This document shows, in pieces, positions 1 through 11,989 of a stretch of 64,000 bases of DNA. This DNA comes from Congeria kusceri (Eukaryota > Mollusca > Bivalvia > Myida > Dreissenidae): contig JAPFQT010000037.1 of the NCBI GenBank assembly GCA_027627225.1, positions 248,001-312,000 of the forward strand, written 5' to 3'. Position numbers and translations under genes: made by a program. Under the pieces are notes generated by a model. That model made no database searches and was not told the origin of the DNA. It saw only the letters and a program-made list of their open reading frames with translations. The first letter of the stretch is position 1. Each line of letters starts with the position of its first letter.

Positions 1-127
1 GATCTGGGCCTTGCAGTTTGAGGAGATTTGAATAGTCTATATAAACCATGTGACCCACAGGGCATGGCAACTTTCTACTCCAGGGGCATAATTTGAACAA
101 TATTTGTAGAGAGACACTATATAATTT
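1..127 (+). repeat. Partial unit of the ~175-bp tandem repeat
   Basis: The window opens inside one unit of the repeat that fills 2046-3465, 4085-5610 and 56820-58510. The landmarks are a GGGCCTTGCAGTTT block, TCTATATAAACCATGTGACC, CCAGGGGCATAATTTGAAC and a TTTGTAGAG(A)GACACTATA block, in the usual order. The unit is cut by the window edge, so its parent element cannot be judged. Confidence 0.85.
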
Positions 128-807
128 CAGGCCTCCTAGCAGACCTCAAAGAAAATAAAGGTTTTTATAAAGGTTCCAATTTTGCAAAATAAAGACTTTT
201 AATGGGAAATTTCTTTAAAACTAAAGAGCAAATAAAGCTTATTTTCAATCATCTAATTTGATGGATAATAAACAAAACATACCTTTCATTAAAATAAATG
301 TACTTCCATTGTTAATAAAAAAGTAGTGACAACAAAGCTTACACTGTCTTCACACTTATTTTACATAGAAAACAGCAATAATTCCAATGGGAAGGTACCA
401 TTTGAGGAAAAGATTAAGAACAAAGTAGTTGCACATTTCCACACTTAGATGTTCAATATCTGTTTAAAGTCAGTATCTTTAGCAATGTAAATAATTTTCG
501 CAGGGATAATAACAATAATGTACTCTGGCAAGTATTGGGCACGGAATAATGACATATATTTTTGAAAACTAAAATCAACATAAATACAATACCAAATCAT
601 TTGTCGATTTGTCAAAACTGTATTTGAGCACGGGACAAAAATACCATACAAATGCAGATGATGCAAAATTGCATAATCCCTTCATTGTGAGAACAACTAC
701 TTAGTTGGAATATCATTGTAAAAGGTCATCTCATTCCTGTTTATTAGCTTCTAATGAATTTTCATTGGATCTTACACATTACAATACAAAAAGTAGACAA
801 TTATTCA
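128..807. other. AT-rich stretch, no recognisable gene
   Basis: I see no splice-flanked coding stretch, RNA gene or known repeat terminus here. Short open frames on both strands have AT-driven composition and no family resemblance. Confidence 0.6.
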
Positions 808-1692
808 AACAAGAGCTGTCAGAGGACAGCACGCTCGACTATTCAAAGTATTTAAAATGGTACATATTTTGGAAAGTAGAAGAGGCATAATTTTGTTGTA
901 ATGCAAAGCTGAGTTATGTTAACTATTTCATTAATTTATTCCAAGTTTCAAGTTTCAAGTGTACACCTTATGTAGTTTAAACTTTAGAAATTGTAAGACA
1001 TTGGAACATTGGAACAAAAACTTTAAACCCAAAACCTATGTGAAAAGTGGGCATACCTCTGTCAAAATACAAAACAGAGAAATACAAAACAGAGTTATGG
1101 TGATTGTTGCACCTGATGTTGGAGTTGATTACAAAGATTACAAAGATGTATTTTAAGTTTCAAGTGATAACCTGATGTATACTTTAGAGATTATAAGACT
1201 TTTAAACAAACACTTTATACTGAACATCTATGTGAAAAGGGGACACAACTCTGTCAAAATATAAAATACAAAACAGGTTTATGTGGATTGTTGCACCTGA
1301 TGCTGCAGTTACGGTAATGACAAAAGTATAATCCAAGTTTCAAGTGAATAACCCATCAAGTTTTGAAGTTATAAAACTTTTGAATAAAAACTTAAATCTG
1401 ACAATCTATGGGAAAAGGGATCTATGTGAAAAGGGACATAACCATGCCAAAATACAAAACAGAGTTATGGGAAATGTTGAACCTGATGCTGGAGTTGATG
1501 GCTGAGGTATATTCCAAGATTCAAGTGAATAACTTATGATGTTTTGACGTTACATGACGTTCGAAGTTTCAAGTGAATAACTGTAGTTTGGAAGTTATAA
1601 GACTTTTAAAATAAGTTTTAACCAAGATCAGATGCGGACGCAGACGCCGACGCGAGTAGAAAAACTCACATATTCTTAGAACAGTCGAGCTA
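808..1692 (+). mobile_element. Non-autonomous tandem-core element (HINE-like), GCTCGACT family
   Basis: The left end reads AAACAAGAG followed by a 6-bp-stem hairpin (GCTGTC AGAG GACAGC). It is followed by GCTCGACT, which returns inverted as AGTCGAGC at the right end, so the motif forms a subterminal inverted repeat. The core holds about four diverged units of roughly 180-200 bp, each starting near TTTCAAGTGAATAAC and containing AAAATACAAAACAGAGTTATG. It has no coding capacity. The end structure fits Helentron-associated elements, but this class assignment is inference. Confidence 0.7.
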
Positions 1693-2045
1693 AATTGTAG
1701 TTGATAATCACACTTCAACAGCAGGTACAAGTATTTTAGACTAGATTCTTAAAATTTCAATTAGCAAGAACAATCAATGCGATTGCATATACAACTTGAA
1801 TGTTGTTTATATATTCTGCACATGAAAAGTTAATAATTAATGGTTAATAATGCTTACAGGTGTGAAAATTTAAAACAAGCAATGAAACTACACTGTATTA
1901 TATCATTTAAGAATTTAATTAAGCATCAAGGTGGTTAAGGAAATTGAAAACTTCTTGGCGATGTCTATTATCTTGCCTATATTATAATCTGAATAATGTC
2001 ACTTTCAATGCCAATAGTTTCTAACATTCTTGCTCAGAGTGTAAA
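1693..2045. other. AT-rich spacer
   Basis: Nothing recognisable between the element ending near 1692 and the tandem array beginning near 2046. Confidence 0.6.
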
Positions 2046-3465
2046 CAAAACTCATTGGACAATATTTGTAGAGGACCACTATACAATGTTACATACAAAA
2101 TATAAAACCTCTGGGCCTTGCAGTTTAAGAGAACATTTTTAAAGTCCACTTGCCATATAAGTGTAAGGAAACCAAGTGACCCCCAGGGCGTGACCAGGTT
2201 CGATCCCAGGGGCATGAATTAAGTAATCTTTGTAGAGAATCACTTTACAATATTGCACACAAAATATGAAACCTTGGGACATTGCATTTACAGAGGATAA
2301 GATTTTTAAAGTCATTTTGCTATTTAAGTCTATATAAACCATGTGACCACAGGGGTGTGGCCAGTTTTGACCCCAAGGGCATAGTTTAAACAATCTTTGT
2401 AGTCTTTGTAGAGGACCACAATACAATGTTACATACCACATACTAAACCATTGGGCCTTGCAGTTTCAGATGAGAAAAATGTTAAAGTCATTTTGTTATT
2501 TAAGTCTATCTAAACTATGTGACCCCCTGGACGTGGCCAGTTTTGTCCCCGGGGCATCATTTGAACAATCTTTGTAGAGGACCACTATACAATGTTACAA
2601 ACTAAATATAAAACCACTTGGCCTCATTGTTTCAGAGGAGAAGATTTTCAAAGTTATTTTGTTATTTTAAGTCTATATAAACAATGTGACCCCCAGGGCG
2701 TTGCCAGTTTTGACCCCAGGGGCATCGTTCGATCAATCTTTTTAGAGGACCACTATGCTATGTTACATACCAAATATGAAACCACTGGGCTTTGCGGTTT
2801 CAGATGAGAAGATTTTTGCAGTAATTTTGCTATTTAAGTCTATATAAACAATGTGACCCCCGGGGCGTGGCGAGTTTTGACCCCAGGGGCATCATTTGAA
2901 CAATCTTTGTACAGGACCACTATGCAATGTTACATACAAAATATGAAACCTCTGGGTCTTGCTGTTTCAGAGGAGAAAATTTTTTAAGTCATTTTGCTAT
3001 TTAAGTTTATATAAAAAAATGTGACCCCTGGGGCGTACCCAGTTTTGACCCCAGGGGCATCATTTGAACAATCTTTGTCAAGGACAACTAGAGGATTTTA
3101 CATATCAAATATGAAACCACTGGACCTTGAGGTTTTAGAGGAGTAAAAGTCATTTTGCTAATTAAGTCTATTTAAAAATGTGACCCCCGGGGCAGGGCCA
3201 GTTTTGACCCCAGGGGCATCATTTAAACAATCTATACAATGTTACAATGTTAATGAGGACCACTATAACAATCTATACAATGTTACAATGTTAATGAGGA
3301 CCACTATACAATGTTATCAACCAAATACCAAACCTCTAGGCCTTGCGGTTTCAGAGATTTTTAAAGTCATTTAGCTATTTAAGCTATATAAACCATGTGA
3401 CCCCCGGGGTGTGGCCAGTTTTGACCCCAGGGGCATCATTTGAACAGCTTTTGTAGAGGACCACT
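2046..3465 (+). repeat. Array 1 of the ~175-bp tandem repeat, about 8 units
   Basis: The CCAGGGGCAT landmark (with variants) recurs near 2205, 2380, 2550, 2720, 2888, 3053, 3213 and 3430, giving a period near 175 bp. Units differ by point changes and short gaps. The unit near 3230 carries an internal duplication of about 40 bp containing CAATCTATACAATGTTACAA. No AACAAGAG terminus is visible on the left and no hairpin end on the right, so this is either a truncated element or a free array. Open frames within it are repeat artefacts. Confidence 0.9.
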
Positions 3466-4084
3466 AAAAAGTGGTAAAATCATTGGATATTTCATTTAAA
3501 TGTGACATTTTTAGATGTTATCATGATTTTAATGATATGCACAGCGACTACTGGGCTATGGAACACCTGATCTCCATTAAAAGCAACCATAAAATATATT
3601 CCTTCCTTCCAAAAAACACCCACCATTGAAGTGGTTTGATCCATTAAAACTGGATAACCACCCTTGGTCATCGTGTCATCACCACACCCAAAATAATTCT
3701 CCATTTTTAATATAACACATGACATGGCAGTTTCTTTTCAAATCGGCTGTGAAGAGATGATAACCAACATGGTTAAGGAAATTTTGCTTTTTCATCACAA
3801 TTAATGTTAAGTAGGGGCATAGTACCGTAGATACATGAATTGTTAATTGGCACTAATTGCCATAACAATAGATTTCAAATGCAAATAGTATCAAATTATC
3901 TTAATTGGCACTAATTGACATAATATCCTTATTCAGTTCCAATACAGTAATGCGACATAAAAACAACACATGTAAAAAAATTAAGTAGAATTTATTGGTA
4001 AATAATTAAGACTGGTTAAGACTGGTTCCTTAATACAATAATTTCAACTGCATATTTAATATATGATTTCACTACCGGAATCAC
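3466..4084. other. Unassigned spacer between two arrays
   Basis: Contains short local duplications near 3838-3910 (TTAATTGGCACTAATTG twice). The minus-strand open frame at 3492-3725 is not recognisable and has no splice context. Confidence 0.5.
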
Positions 4085-5610
4085 AACAAGAGGGCCCTGA
4101 AGGCCCTACGTGAGACCTTGTAACCAAATTGGAATTTGCATCCCTGAGGCGTCGCTTATTTTTATCCCAGGGGCATAAGTTAACAACCTTGAACAAATCA
4201 CTGGGCCTTGCTGTTTCAGGTAAAGATTTAATTAATTTTGCTATTTATGTCTATATAAACCATGTGACCCCTAGGGGGGTGGCCAGATTTGACCCCAGGG
4301 GCATAATTTGAACAATCTTTGGAGAGGACCACTATGGAATGTTACGTAACAAATATAGGAAAGCTGTGGGCCTTGCTGTTTCAGAGGAGAAGTTTTTTAT
4401 AAGTCATTTTGCTATTTAAGTCTATATAAACCATTTAACCCCCCCCCCGGGCGTGACCAGTTTTGACCCCATGGGCATAATTTGAACAATCTTTGGACAG
4501 GACCACTATGCAATGTTACGAAACAAATATAGGAAAGCTGTGGGCTTTGCCGTTTCCTAGGAGAAGATGTTTAAAGTCATTTTGCTATTTAAGTCTATAT
4601 AAACCATTTGACCACGCCCCCCCCCGGGCGTGACCAGTTTTGACCCCAGTGGCATAATTTGAACACTCTTTGTAGAGGACCACTATACAATGTTACGAAC
4701 CAAATATGAAACCTGTAGGCCTTGCTGTTTCAGAGGAAAATAATTTTAAAGTCATTTTGCAATTTAAGTCGATATTTACTATGTGACCAATGGGGTGTGG
4801 TCTGTTTTGACCCATGCGGCATAATTTGAACGATCTTTGTTGAGTACCACTATCGGATGTTACGTACCAAATACCAAACCTCTGGGCCTCGTGGTTTCAG
4901 ACGAGATTTTAAAAGTAAGTTTGCTATATATTCTATATAAACCATGTGCAGGGTCGTTATTATCGAATGAAACGAGTGATTTTTATCTAAATCTAAGCGA
5001 TTTGGCCAGGGGTCTAGGGGGCCCTTTTGTGATATTACCTATTGCAATATTTAAGTTCCTGAAAAGAACGACCGATTTTCTCATGATTTGAAACGATGAA
5101 TTTGATAGGCAATCGGTTAATAATGACACCCCCGCATGTGACCCCCTGGGTGTGGCCCGTTTTGACCCCAGGGGCAAAATTTGAACAAACTTTCTAAAGG
5201 ACCACTAAAGGATGTTACGTACCAAATATGAAACCTCTGGGCTTTGCGTTTTCGGATGAGAAGATTTTTAAAGTCATTTTGCTGTATATTCTATATAAAC
5301 CATGAGACCCTCGGGGCGTGGCCAGTTTTTACCCCAGTGGCTTAATTTGAACAATCTTTGTAGAGGACCACTATAGGATGTTACGTACGAAATATAAAAC
5401 CTCTGGGCCTCGTTGTTTCAGAGGATAAGATTTTTAAAGCCATTTTGCTATATATTCTATATTAACCATGTGACCCCCGGGGCGTGGTCCGTTTTGACCC
5501 CAGGGGCGTAATTTGAACAATCTTTGTAGAGGACCTCTAGAGGATGTCACATATCAAATATGAGAGGTCTGAGCCTTGCGGTTTCATAGAAGATTTTTAA
5601 AGTTTTCACT
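4085..5610 (+). mobile_element. ~175-bp-core element with left terminus (array 2)
   Basis: It starts AACAAG then a GGCCC hairpin (AGGGCC CTGAA GGCCCT), then TACGTGAG. This is the same terminus that appears, reverse-complemented, at the right side of the copy at 49249-49831. About eight core units follow, with landmarks near 4165, 4290, 4470, 4650, 4810, 5165, 5330 and 5500. One unit is interrupted by a 186-bp inverted-repeat insertion (4949-5134). No right-hand hairpin terminus is recognisable after 5610, so the element looks truncated there. Confidence 0.75.
4949..5134. mobile_element. Small MITE inserted in a tandem-repeat unit
   Basis: A 186-bp insertion splits a ~175-bp repeat unit exactly between AAACCATGTG and ACCCCC. 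CATGTG is present on both sides (4943-4948 and 5135-5140), consistent with a 6-bp target-site duplication. The ends are imperfect inverted repeats: GGGTCGTTATTATCGA on the left, and the complement of CGGTTAATAATGACACCCCC on the right. No coding capacity. The superfamily is uncertain. Confidence 0.7.
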
Positions 5611-6254
5611 TTTTAAATCTATTTTAGCTCTGGTGACCTACAAATTCAGCGGACCGGATAGTGTCCGAATATATAGCGCTTTTATGGTATGTTGTGTAAA
5701 TTAAGTGTTTAGAATTGAATTTATAAATGTTAATCATAACTTATACATGTAGTATAGTTAAAGTGGTATGAAATAATCGTGTCAAAAACAATGTCAGAGA
5801 GTTTTTATAAGGGATAGATACTCGGAAAGAATGTAACAGATTAAGCTAAGTGACACTAACTGACATTTAGAATGTCAACAACTTCTGAACTATGAACCGA
5901 CCACGTAAATTTGCCCAGATTTCTCAAAAATTCTTAAGCATGTTATAACAGGATAAGCTTAAAAGCTCATTATTTTCACATTGCAATAATTAATATCGTA
6001 ACAACAAATTGTTCTACATTTTGAATGAAAATTGAATGTTGGATGATCACAATTAATTATATTTACTGTTGTAACAACATTTTACAAGAATATCTTTGAT
6101 TGTTGAAATAAGAGATTCAAGTCTATTGGTCGTAAGAAAATTTAAGACATTGGAAACTGACGTTTTATTTTATTTACAATTTGAATGATAGTTCATATCC
6201 ACATATCCATAAGTCTGAAAACTAAATTTATTTATTCAGTGAAGCGACAAATGA
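5611..6254. other. AT-rich spacer
   Basis: No gene or known terminus seen. Confidence 0.6.
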
Positions 6255-7067
6255 AACAAGAGTGCCACTGTCATAAAGATACGCCCATCAGAGAAGCTTT
6301 CTTTGGGTAAAGGTTTAGTGACTAAAGAGAAACATTAAACAATTAACAAGGCAGAGTCATGGTATTTATGCATCTAATTTATCTCCATGGCCTCTCTGTG
6401 TGGTGAGTTAAGGAATCAAAACTATTCCATGTATATTCTTAAATCTATAACCAAGACAATAGAAAAATCAAAGTGGGTAACTAAAACTTTGGTAATTATG
6501 AGTAATTATGTTACACTTCCCCGTCTAATGATGGCAATAATTCTTTAAAAATAACTGTATGCATGAAAATATGCTCTGGGCAAATATTTGACATGTAAAT
6601 GTGACCTTGACCTTGGGCCAAGTGACCTTGTTCTTGGATGTGACATACACGTAACCAGCCCCCTTGGTAGGGAAGCTGCATATAAAGTTTCATCAAATTC
6701 AGGTTATTAGTTCTTGAGATCTTGCCCAGAAATGAAAATTTCCGATTGAAATGTCATATTTATAATCAAAGGGCCATAATTTATTGAAAAGCATCAGACC
6801 AGAACGACCTGGCAATCATGTCCAACCTATATAAATGCTGCATATAAAGTTTCATTGAAATTGAGTCAATAGTTCCAGGTGATATCTCATGCAGAAACAA
6901 AGTAACATACATATAGAAAGACACACAGACATGGAGTTTGATGGATAAAATTGTCGGAGAAATTCATTTCCCACCCATATAAACTATATGGTAGTGGAAT
7001 TTGAATTACCATGGACTGACAAAGCGGCCACTGCATGCTTCCTCCTTTGGGCAGTATAAAAATATGT
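6255..7067 (+). mobile_element. Tandem-core element (HINE-like), GCCACTGTC family
   Basis: The left end is AACAAGAGTGCCACTG, followed by ATACGCCCA. The right end carries TGGGCAGTAT before an A-rich tail, so ATACGCCCA/TGGGCAGTAT forms an imperfect subterminal inverted repeat. The interior holds diverged repeats around GCATATAAAGTTTCATC (near 6677 and 6840) and a GTGACCTTGACCTTGGGCC block (6600-6620). No coding capacity. Confidence 0.6.
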
Positions 7068-7448
7068 TGATACTGTGAAATATTAAGTGTCATTCAGGCA
7101 GGATATGATAACTCTTATCTGGTATTAAACATTCATCTTGAATAAAGTGCTGTTTTCTTGGTAACACTTGATAATGTAATAGAAAAACACATTGTAGAGA
7201 TGTCAACGGACGCTAAATTCAGTATCCAGATATCCATATGAAGTATCTGAATAGTAACCGGATGTCTGTATAGACTGACTAGAAAAACACTGACAAACAA
7301 TGAATCCGTATACTCAAATTTAATCTTCTGATCTTGTCCCAGTTATTTCAACTGTTTAATATTTAAAAGTTAAGCAATTATAGACTCGAACTGCGAAGCC
7401 TAAATGCATTTAGTTACTTTTTTCAGAAGCATTCTTTCTGCAAAATTG
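7068..7448. other. AT-rich spacer
   Basis: No recognisable gene, RNA or repeat end. Confidence 0.55.
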
Positions 7449-8060
7449 AGCAAGAGCTGTTTGTAAAACATGTATGCCCGCCTCCCCAACCATGTGAAAA
7501 GCAATTTTTAAAATATCCAGTTTGATGTAAATTGGACATGAGAGAGTAGAAACAGCTAAAAAGGCTATTTTTAGAAAAATCAAGGGCCATAACTCTGGGG
7601 CAATATGATTGGTTATTGCACTTGTCTGAAATATTATGCCCAGACAAATTTTCATCAAATTTGGTGCAGATCGGTTAAAATTTTTGGATTTATGGTGCGG
7701 ATATGCCTAAAAGGCCCATTCAAAGGCCATAACTCCGCATTTCCTAGGGCAATTTCACAGATTATCAAACTTGGTTGGGATATTACGCCAACAAACATTT
7801 TAATCAAATAAAGTGAAGATCAGATGAAAACTTTTCAACTGTGAGAGCGGAAAAAGCTCCTTATTTGCTGGGTGAATTTGGTTGATTATCAAACATGGCC
7901 TATATATTATGCCCACATTTTCATGAGGTTTGGTGAAGATCGGATGAAAACTGTTGGACTGAAACCAAAGTGGTTTACACACGGACCGACCGACCGACCG
8001 ATCAACAGACCCACAGTAGCGAACTAATATACCCCGATGTTGATGGGTGGGGGCATAATA
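7449..8060 (+). mobile_element. Tandem-core element (HINE-like), TATGCCC family
   Basis: The left end AGCAAGAGCTGTTTGTAAAA continues to ACATGTATGCCC. The right end is CCCCGATGTTGATGGGTGGG followed by GGCATAATAAT. TATGCCC and GGGGGCATA are the subterminal inverted pair. The core has about three imperfect units built around AAGGCCATAACTC and AAATTTGGTG(C/A)AGATCGG. The short GACCGACCGACCGACCG tract at 7984-8000 is the simple repeat common just before the right terminus of this kind of element. The stretch 8061-8266 after it is featureless. Confidence 0.7.
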
Positions 8061-8266
8061 ATATTGATAAATGTGTTAACCAAAGTAGTACTGTATGTGC
8101 TTAGGTGTCTGTTCTTATCAATTTAGTAAATACTTGACTAGTGAAAGTATTGATGTTTGTGACAAATAAATAATTGCTAAGAAAACCAAACTTCTTACTA
8201 CATGTTAATCTTAAATTCAATGTCTTAAATTACACATTTTGTGTTGGTTGTAAAAAAAAGTGTAAT

Positions 8267-9446
8267 TTAAAGGGACTATGTCAACGAAAAATTGGTTTCC
8301 TATTGCACTATTAAATATATTATTTGATAGAAATGCGCCTTACCAACACATGTACATTAAATAAATAAAAATAATACAATGCACAATAAGATATGTGATA
8401 AAAACAAATTAGCAAACAAGATTCTGTGTTTGATAAACACACGTGCCCCTGGTGGGTGCTGGGTAGCCCATTTCTTAGCCCAAATTAGGTCAAGGTTAGG
8501 TCGGATGATATGGGTGGATTGGGAATGGTCATGAGTAACAACTGTGTAAACATGCAAGTGTTGTAGTAAGCGGTGTTGGTATAAGACGAAATGGTAAAAT
8601 TTAGTTAACAAAGAAATGGCACTTTTGAATTATTATAAGTCCAAATTAGTTCAAGGACAAGTTCAAAGTAAAGTTGGGTGATATGGGTAAAATCTAGTTA
8701 ACAAAGAAACAGCCCATTTGAATTATTCTAAGTGCAAATTAGGTCAAGGTCAAAGTAAGGTTGGGTGATATGGGTGGATTGGGAAAGGTCATAAGTAACA
8801 ACTGTGCAAATATCTAAGTGTTGTTGTAAGCGGTGTTGGTGCTAGACGAAACGGTAAAATCTAGTTAACCAAGAAATGGCACTTTGAATTATTATAAGTC
8901 CAAATTAGGTCTAGGTCAAAGTAAGGTTGGGTGATATGGGTGGATAGGGAATGGTCATAAGCAACAACTGTGTAAGTATCAAAGTGTTATAGTAAGCGGT
9001 GTTGGTGCTAGACAAAACGGTAAAAACTACGTAACCTTGTCACGGACGTAAGGACGGACAGGACGATCACTATATGCCTCCTGCATCAAGATGCAGGGGG
9101 CATAAAAAGCCTGAAAAAATTTAAACCCAAGCAGGTATAGAACTCACTAGCCATTCAAAGAAATGACAGTAGACAGCGCTTTAATCAACTGCACTATCAT
9201 GCTTGGTAAGGAGTCGTTTATACAAAATGCTCACAATTCTGACGTCAAAATGTAAACAGGAAAAGGGCCAAACAAACACAACCCATATTATCAATTGAAT
9301 GTTATCTCAGAATCCATGCACTCTTTCCCCATTATATATACCCAGTTTTAACCGTTATTATATGCCACTATTAATATATAAATTTCAGATTTTTTTTACA
9401 TTAAATTGCCCCCTTGAGGCCCGTTTCGGTGACATAGTCCCATTAA
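8267..9446 (-). mobile_element. TIR element with tRNA-like core, TTAAAGGGACTATGTCAACG family
   Basis: The left end (TTAAAGGGACTATGTCAACG) and the right end (TTTCGGTGACATAGTCCCATTAA) form terminal inverted repeats of about 23 bp. A second copy lies at 39718-40757 with the same interior landmarks (CACAATAAGATATGTGATAAAA; AAATGA(C/T)AGTAGAC). A tRNA-like segment lies on the minus strand at about 9135-9230, with a box-A-like TAGTGCAGTTGATTAAAGCG and a weak box-B-like GAGTTCTATACC. The interior is split by a nested element at 8414-9107. Strand is given from the tRNA-like part. Confidence 0.65.
8414..9107 (+). mobile_element. Tandem-core element (HINE-like), GTGTTTGATAAACAC family, nested
   Basis: The left end is AAACAAGATTCT followed by a hairpin (GTGTTTGATAAACAC) and GTGCCCC. 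The right end is a long hairpin (TGCCTCCTGCATC AA GATGCAGGGGGCA) followed by TAAAAA. The core has about 3.5 units of roughly 175-190 bp with ATATGGGTGGATTGGGAA and GTAAGCGGTGTTGGTG(C)TAGAC. Copies lie at 12856-13294 (plus) and 46912-47192 (minus). The element sits inside the TIR element at 8267-9446, so it inserted later. Confidence 0.8.
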
Positions 9447-9592
9447 GACATTAAACTGACTATGAATACCACACAGTTTAACTTTCACCAAAACATGTAA
9501 ATCTTTCTTGCTTCCAAGTTTAAAAACATTGAAAGCTTGAGATCTTTGATAATATCACTCAAGCATTTTCTTCCTGGAGCAATTACCTCAAG

Positions 9593-10066
9593 TTAAAGGG
9601 ACTAGTTCACAGATTTTATTTTTTTTCAAGAATTCATTAATTTGACAGATTTAAGCATCAGAAACTAAAAAGCTCAAGTATATAACAAGAAAAGCATTAT
9701 AAAAAGAAAAGAAAGAAAAAAGTTGCTCCCATCGGGGTTCGAACCTCAGATCTTCAGATCAAAAATCTAATGACTTAACCATTTGGCCATTCCGATTTCT
9801 ATATTTATCACTGTGTTATTACTTTATGTAAGTGATCCATGTGTTGTCATCAATTGTAATGAAAACAACAGAAACACTCCAAATTTAGCGTTAGAAACAT
9901 TTTATCAATTTCAAAAGATGATTACTCATTACGGAACTGGTATCTGCAGTATATTTCTATGTTCTATGTTAATTTGCTCCTTTATACACACTATTCTCAT
10001 TTGTGGAATCCAGGATAAAAAGTTGGAAAATGGTAAATTCCTCTATCTGTGAATAAGTCCTTTTAA
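9593..10066 (-). mobile_element. TIR element with tRNA-like core, TTAAAGGGACTTGTTCACAG family
   Basis: TTAAAGGGACTAGTTCACAG on the left and CTGTGAATAAGTCCTTTTAA on the right are inverted. A tRNA-like segment lies on the minus strand at about 9724-9795, with a box A TGGCCAAATGGTTAAG and a box B GGTTCGAACCC. Related copies are at 16976-18510, 42953-43646 and 55073-55542, with partial ones at 45930-46168 and 48674-48790. The open frame at 9783-10052 lies inside the element, has no family resemblance and is not called as a gene. Confidence 0.7.
9724..9795 (-). other. tRNA-like (SINE-type) segment
   Basis: Read on the minus strand it has both internal RNA polymerase III promoter boxes at tRNA spacing (box A-like TGGCCAAATGGTTAAG, box B GGTTCGAACCC). 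A functional tRNA is unlikely: the acceptor stem is poor and the segment is embedded in a repeat. Confidence 0.65.
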
Positions 10067-10303
10067 AGAAAAAAGTTTTACCATATTTATTTATATACAA
10101 CAATAATACACTGACACATCCTTGAACTAACAATGGTTTGCTTATAAACTTAAAAGAAGAAAATCATTATTCAGAGAAACAGATAAGGATTTTGCCAGAA
10201 TTAAGTGTTACCCCATTGTTACAGTCTAAATGTGACACTGCAACTCATGATTCTACTAAATTACATTTTACTACAAGTAAGGTGGCTGTTACTGTTCATT
10301 TCA

Positions 10304-11940
10304 CTTGTATAACAAGAAGCACACTAGTGCCTGTATCGCTCCACTGGCTCCTGTATAACAAGAAGCACACTAGTGCCTGTATCGCTCCACTGGCTCATGT
10401 ATAACGAGAAGCACACTAGTGCCTGTATCGCTCCACAGGCTCCTGTATAACAAGAAGCACGCTAGTGCCTGTATCGCTCCACTGGCTCCTGTATAACAAG
10501 AAGCACACTAGTGCCTGTATCGCTCCACTGGGTCCTGTATAACAAGAAGCACACTAGTGCCTGTATCGCTCCACTGGCTCCTGTATAACAAGAAGCACAC
10601 TAGTGCCTGTATCGCTCCACTGGCTCCTGTATAACAAGAAGCACACTAGTGCCTGTATCGCTCCACTGGCTCCTGTATAACAAGAAGCACACTAGTGCCT
10701 GTATCGCTCCACTGGCTCCTGTATAACAAGAAGCACACTAGTGCCTGTATCGCTCCACTGGCTCCTGTATAACAAGAAGCACACTAGTGCCTGTATCGCT
10801 CCACTGGCTCCTGTATAACAAGAAGCACACTAGTGCCTGTATCGCTCCACAGGCTCCTGTATAACAAGAAGCACACTAGTGCCTGTATCGCTCCACTGGC
10901 TCCTGTATAGCAAGAAGCACACTAGTGCCTGTATCGCTCCACTGGCTCCTGTATAACAAGAAGCACACTAGTGCCTGTATCGCTCCTGTATAACAAGAAG
11001 CACACTAGTGCCTGTATCGCTCCACTGGCTCCTGTATAACAAGAAGCACACTAGTGCCTGTATCGCTCTACTGGCTCCTGTATAACAAGAAGCACACTAG
11101 TGCCTGTATCGCTCCACTGGCTCCTGTATAACAAGAAGCACACTAGTGCCTGTATCGCTCCACAGGCTCCTGTATAACAAGAAGCACACTAGTGCCTGTA
11201 TCGCTCCACTGGCTCCTGTATAACAAGAAGCACACTAGTGCCTGTATCGCTCCAATGGCTCCTGTATAACGAGAAGCACACTAGTGCCTGTATCGCTCCA
11301 CTGGCTCCTGTATAACAAGAAGCACACTAGTGCCTGTATCGCTCCACTGGCTCCTTTATAACGAGAAGCACACTAGTGCCTGTATCGCTCCACTGGCTCC
11401 TGTATAACAAGAAGCACACTAGTGCCTGTATCGCTCCACAGCCTCCTGTATAACAAGAAGCACACTGGCTCCTGTATAACAAGAAGCACACTAGTGCCTG
11501 TATCGCTCCACTGGCTCCTGTATAACATGAAGCACACTAGTGCCTGTATCGCTCCACTGGCTCCTGTATAACGAAAAGCACACTAGTGCCTGTATCGCTC
11601 CACTGGCTCCTGTATAACAAGAAGCACACTAGTGCCTGTATCGCTCCACAGGCTCCTGTATAACAAGAAGCACACTGGCTCCTGTATAACGAGAAGCACA
11701 CTAGTGCCTGTATTCGCTCCACTGGCTCCTGTATAACAAGAAGCACACTAGTGCCTGTATCGCTCCACAGGCTCCTGTATAACGAGAAGCACACTAGTGC
11801 CTGTATCGCTCCACTGGCTCCTGTATAACAAGAAGCACACTAGTGCCTGTATCGCTCCACTGGCTCTTGTATAACAAGAAGCACACTAGTGCCTGTATCG
11901 CTCCACTGGCTCCTGTATAACAAGAAGCACACTGGCTCCT
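10304..11940 (+). repeat. 46-bp minisatellite, about 36 units
   Basis: A near-perfect head-to-tail array. Each unit contains CTCCTGTATAACAAGAAGCA, then CACTAGTGCCTGTATCGCTC and CACTGG. The 8-bp palindrome CACTAGTG occurs in nearly every unit. Common variants are ACAAG/ACGAG and CACTGG/CACAGG. Shortened units lie near 10981-10990, 11459-11470, 11672-11682 and 11928-11940, where an inner block is missing. Because 46 is not a multiple of 3 the frame rotates every unit, so open frames here (for example minus 11537-11794) are artefacts. Confidence 0.95.
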
Positions 11941-11989
11941 TCAATAAGGAGTGTCAGAAGTGAAATGACGCTGATATGGTATATAAGGA

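Noticed and set aside
9724..9795. Genuine tRNA gene on the minus strand
   Set aside because: Box A and box B are good but the acceptor stem does not pair and it lies within a repeated TIR element. The same applies to the segments at 52975-53057, 53228-53300, 54112-54183 and 55335-55410.
9783..10052. 89-codon frame with hydrophobic segments
   Set aside because: It lies wholly within a repeated inverted-repeat element and has no support in the sister copies.
11537..11794. Minus-strand open frame of 85 codons in the 46-bp minisatellite
   Set aside because: The frame rotates with each 46-bp unit; it is a by-product of the repeat.
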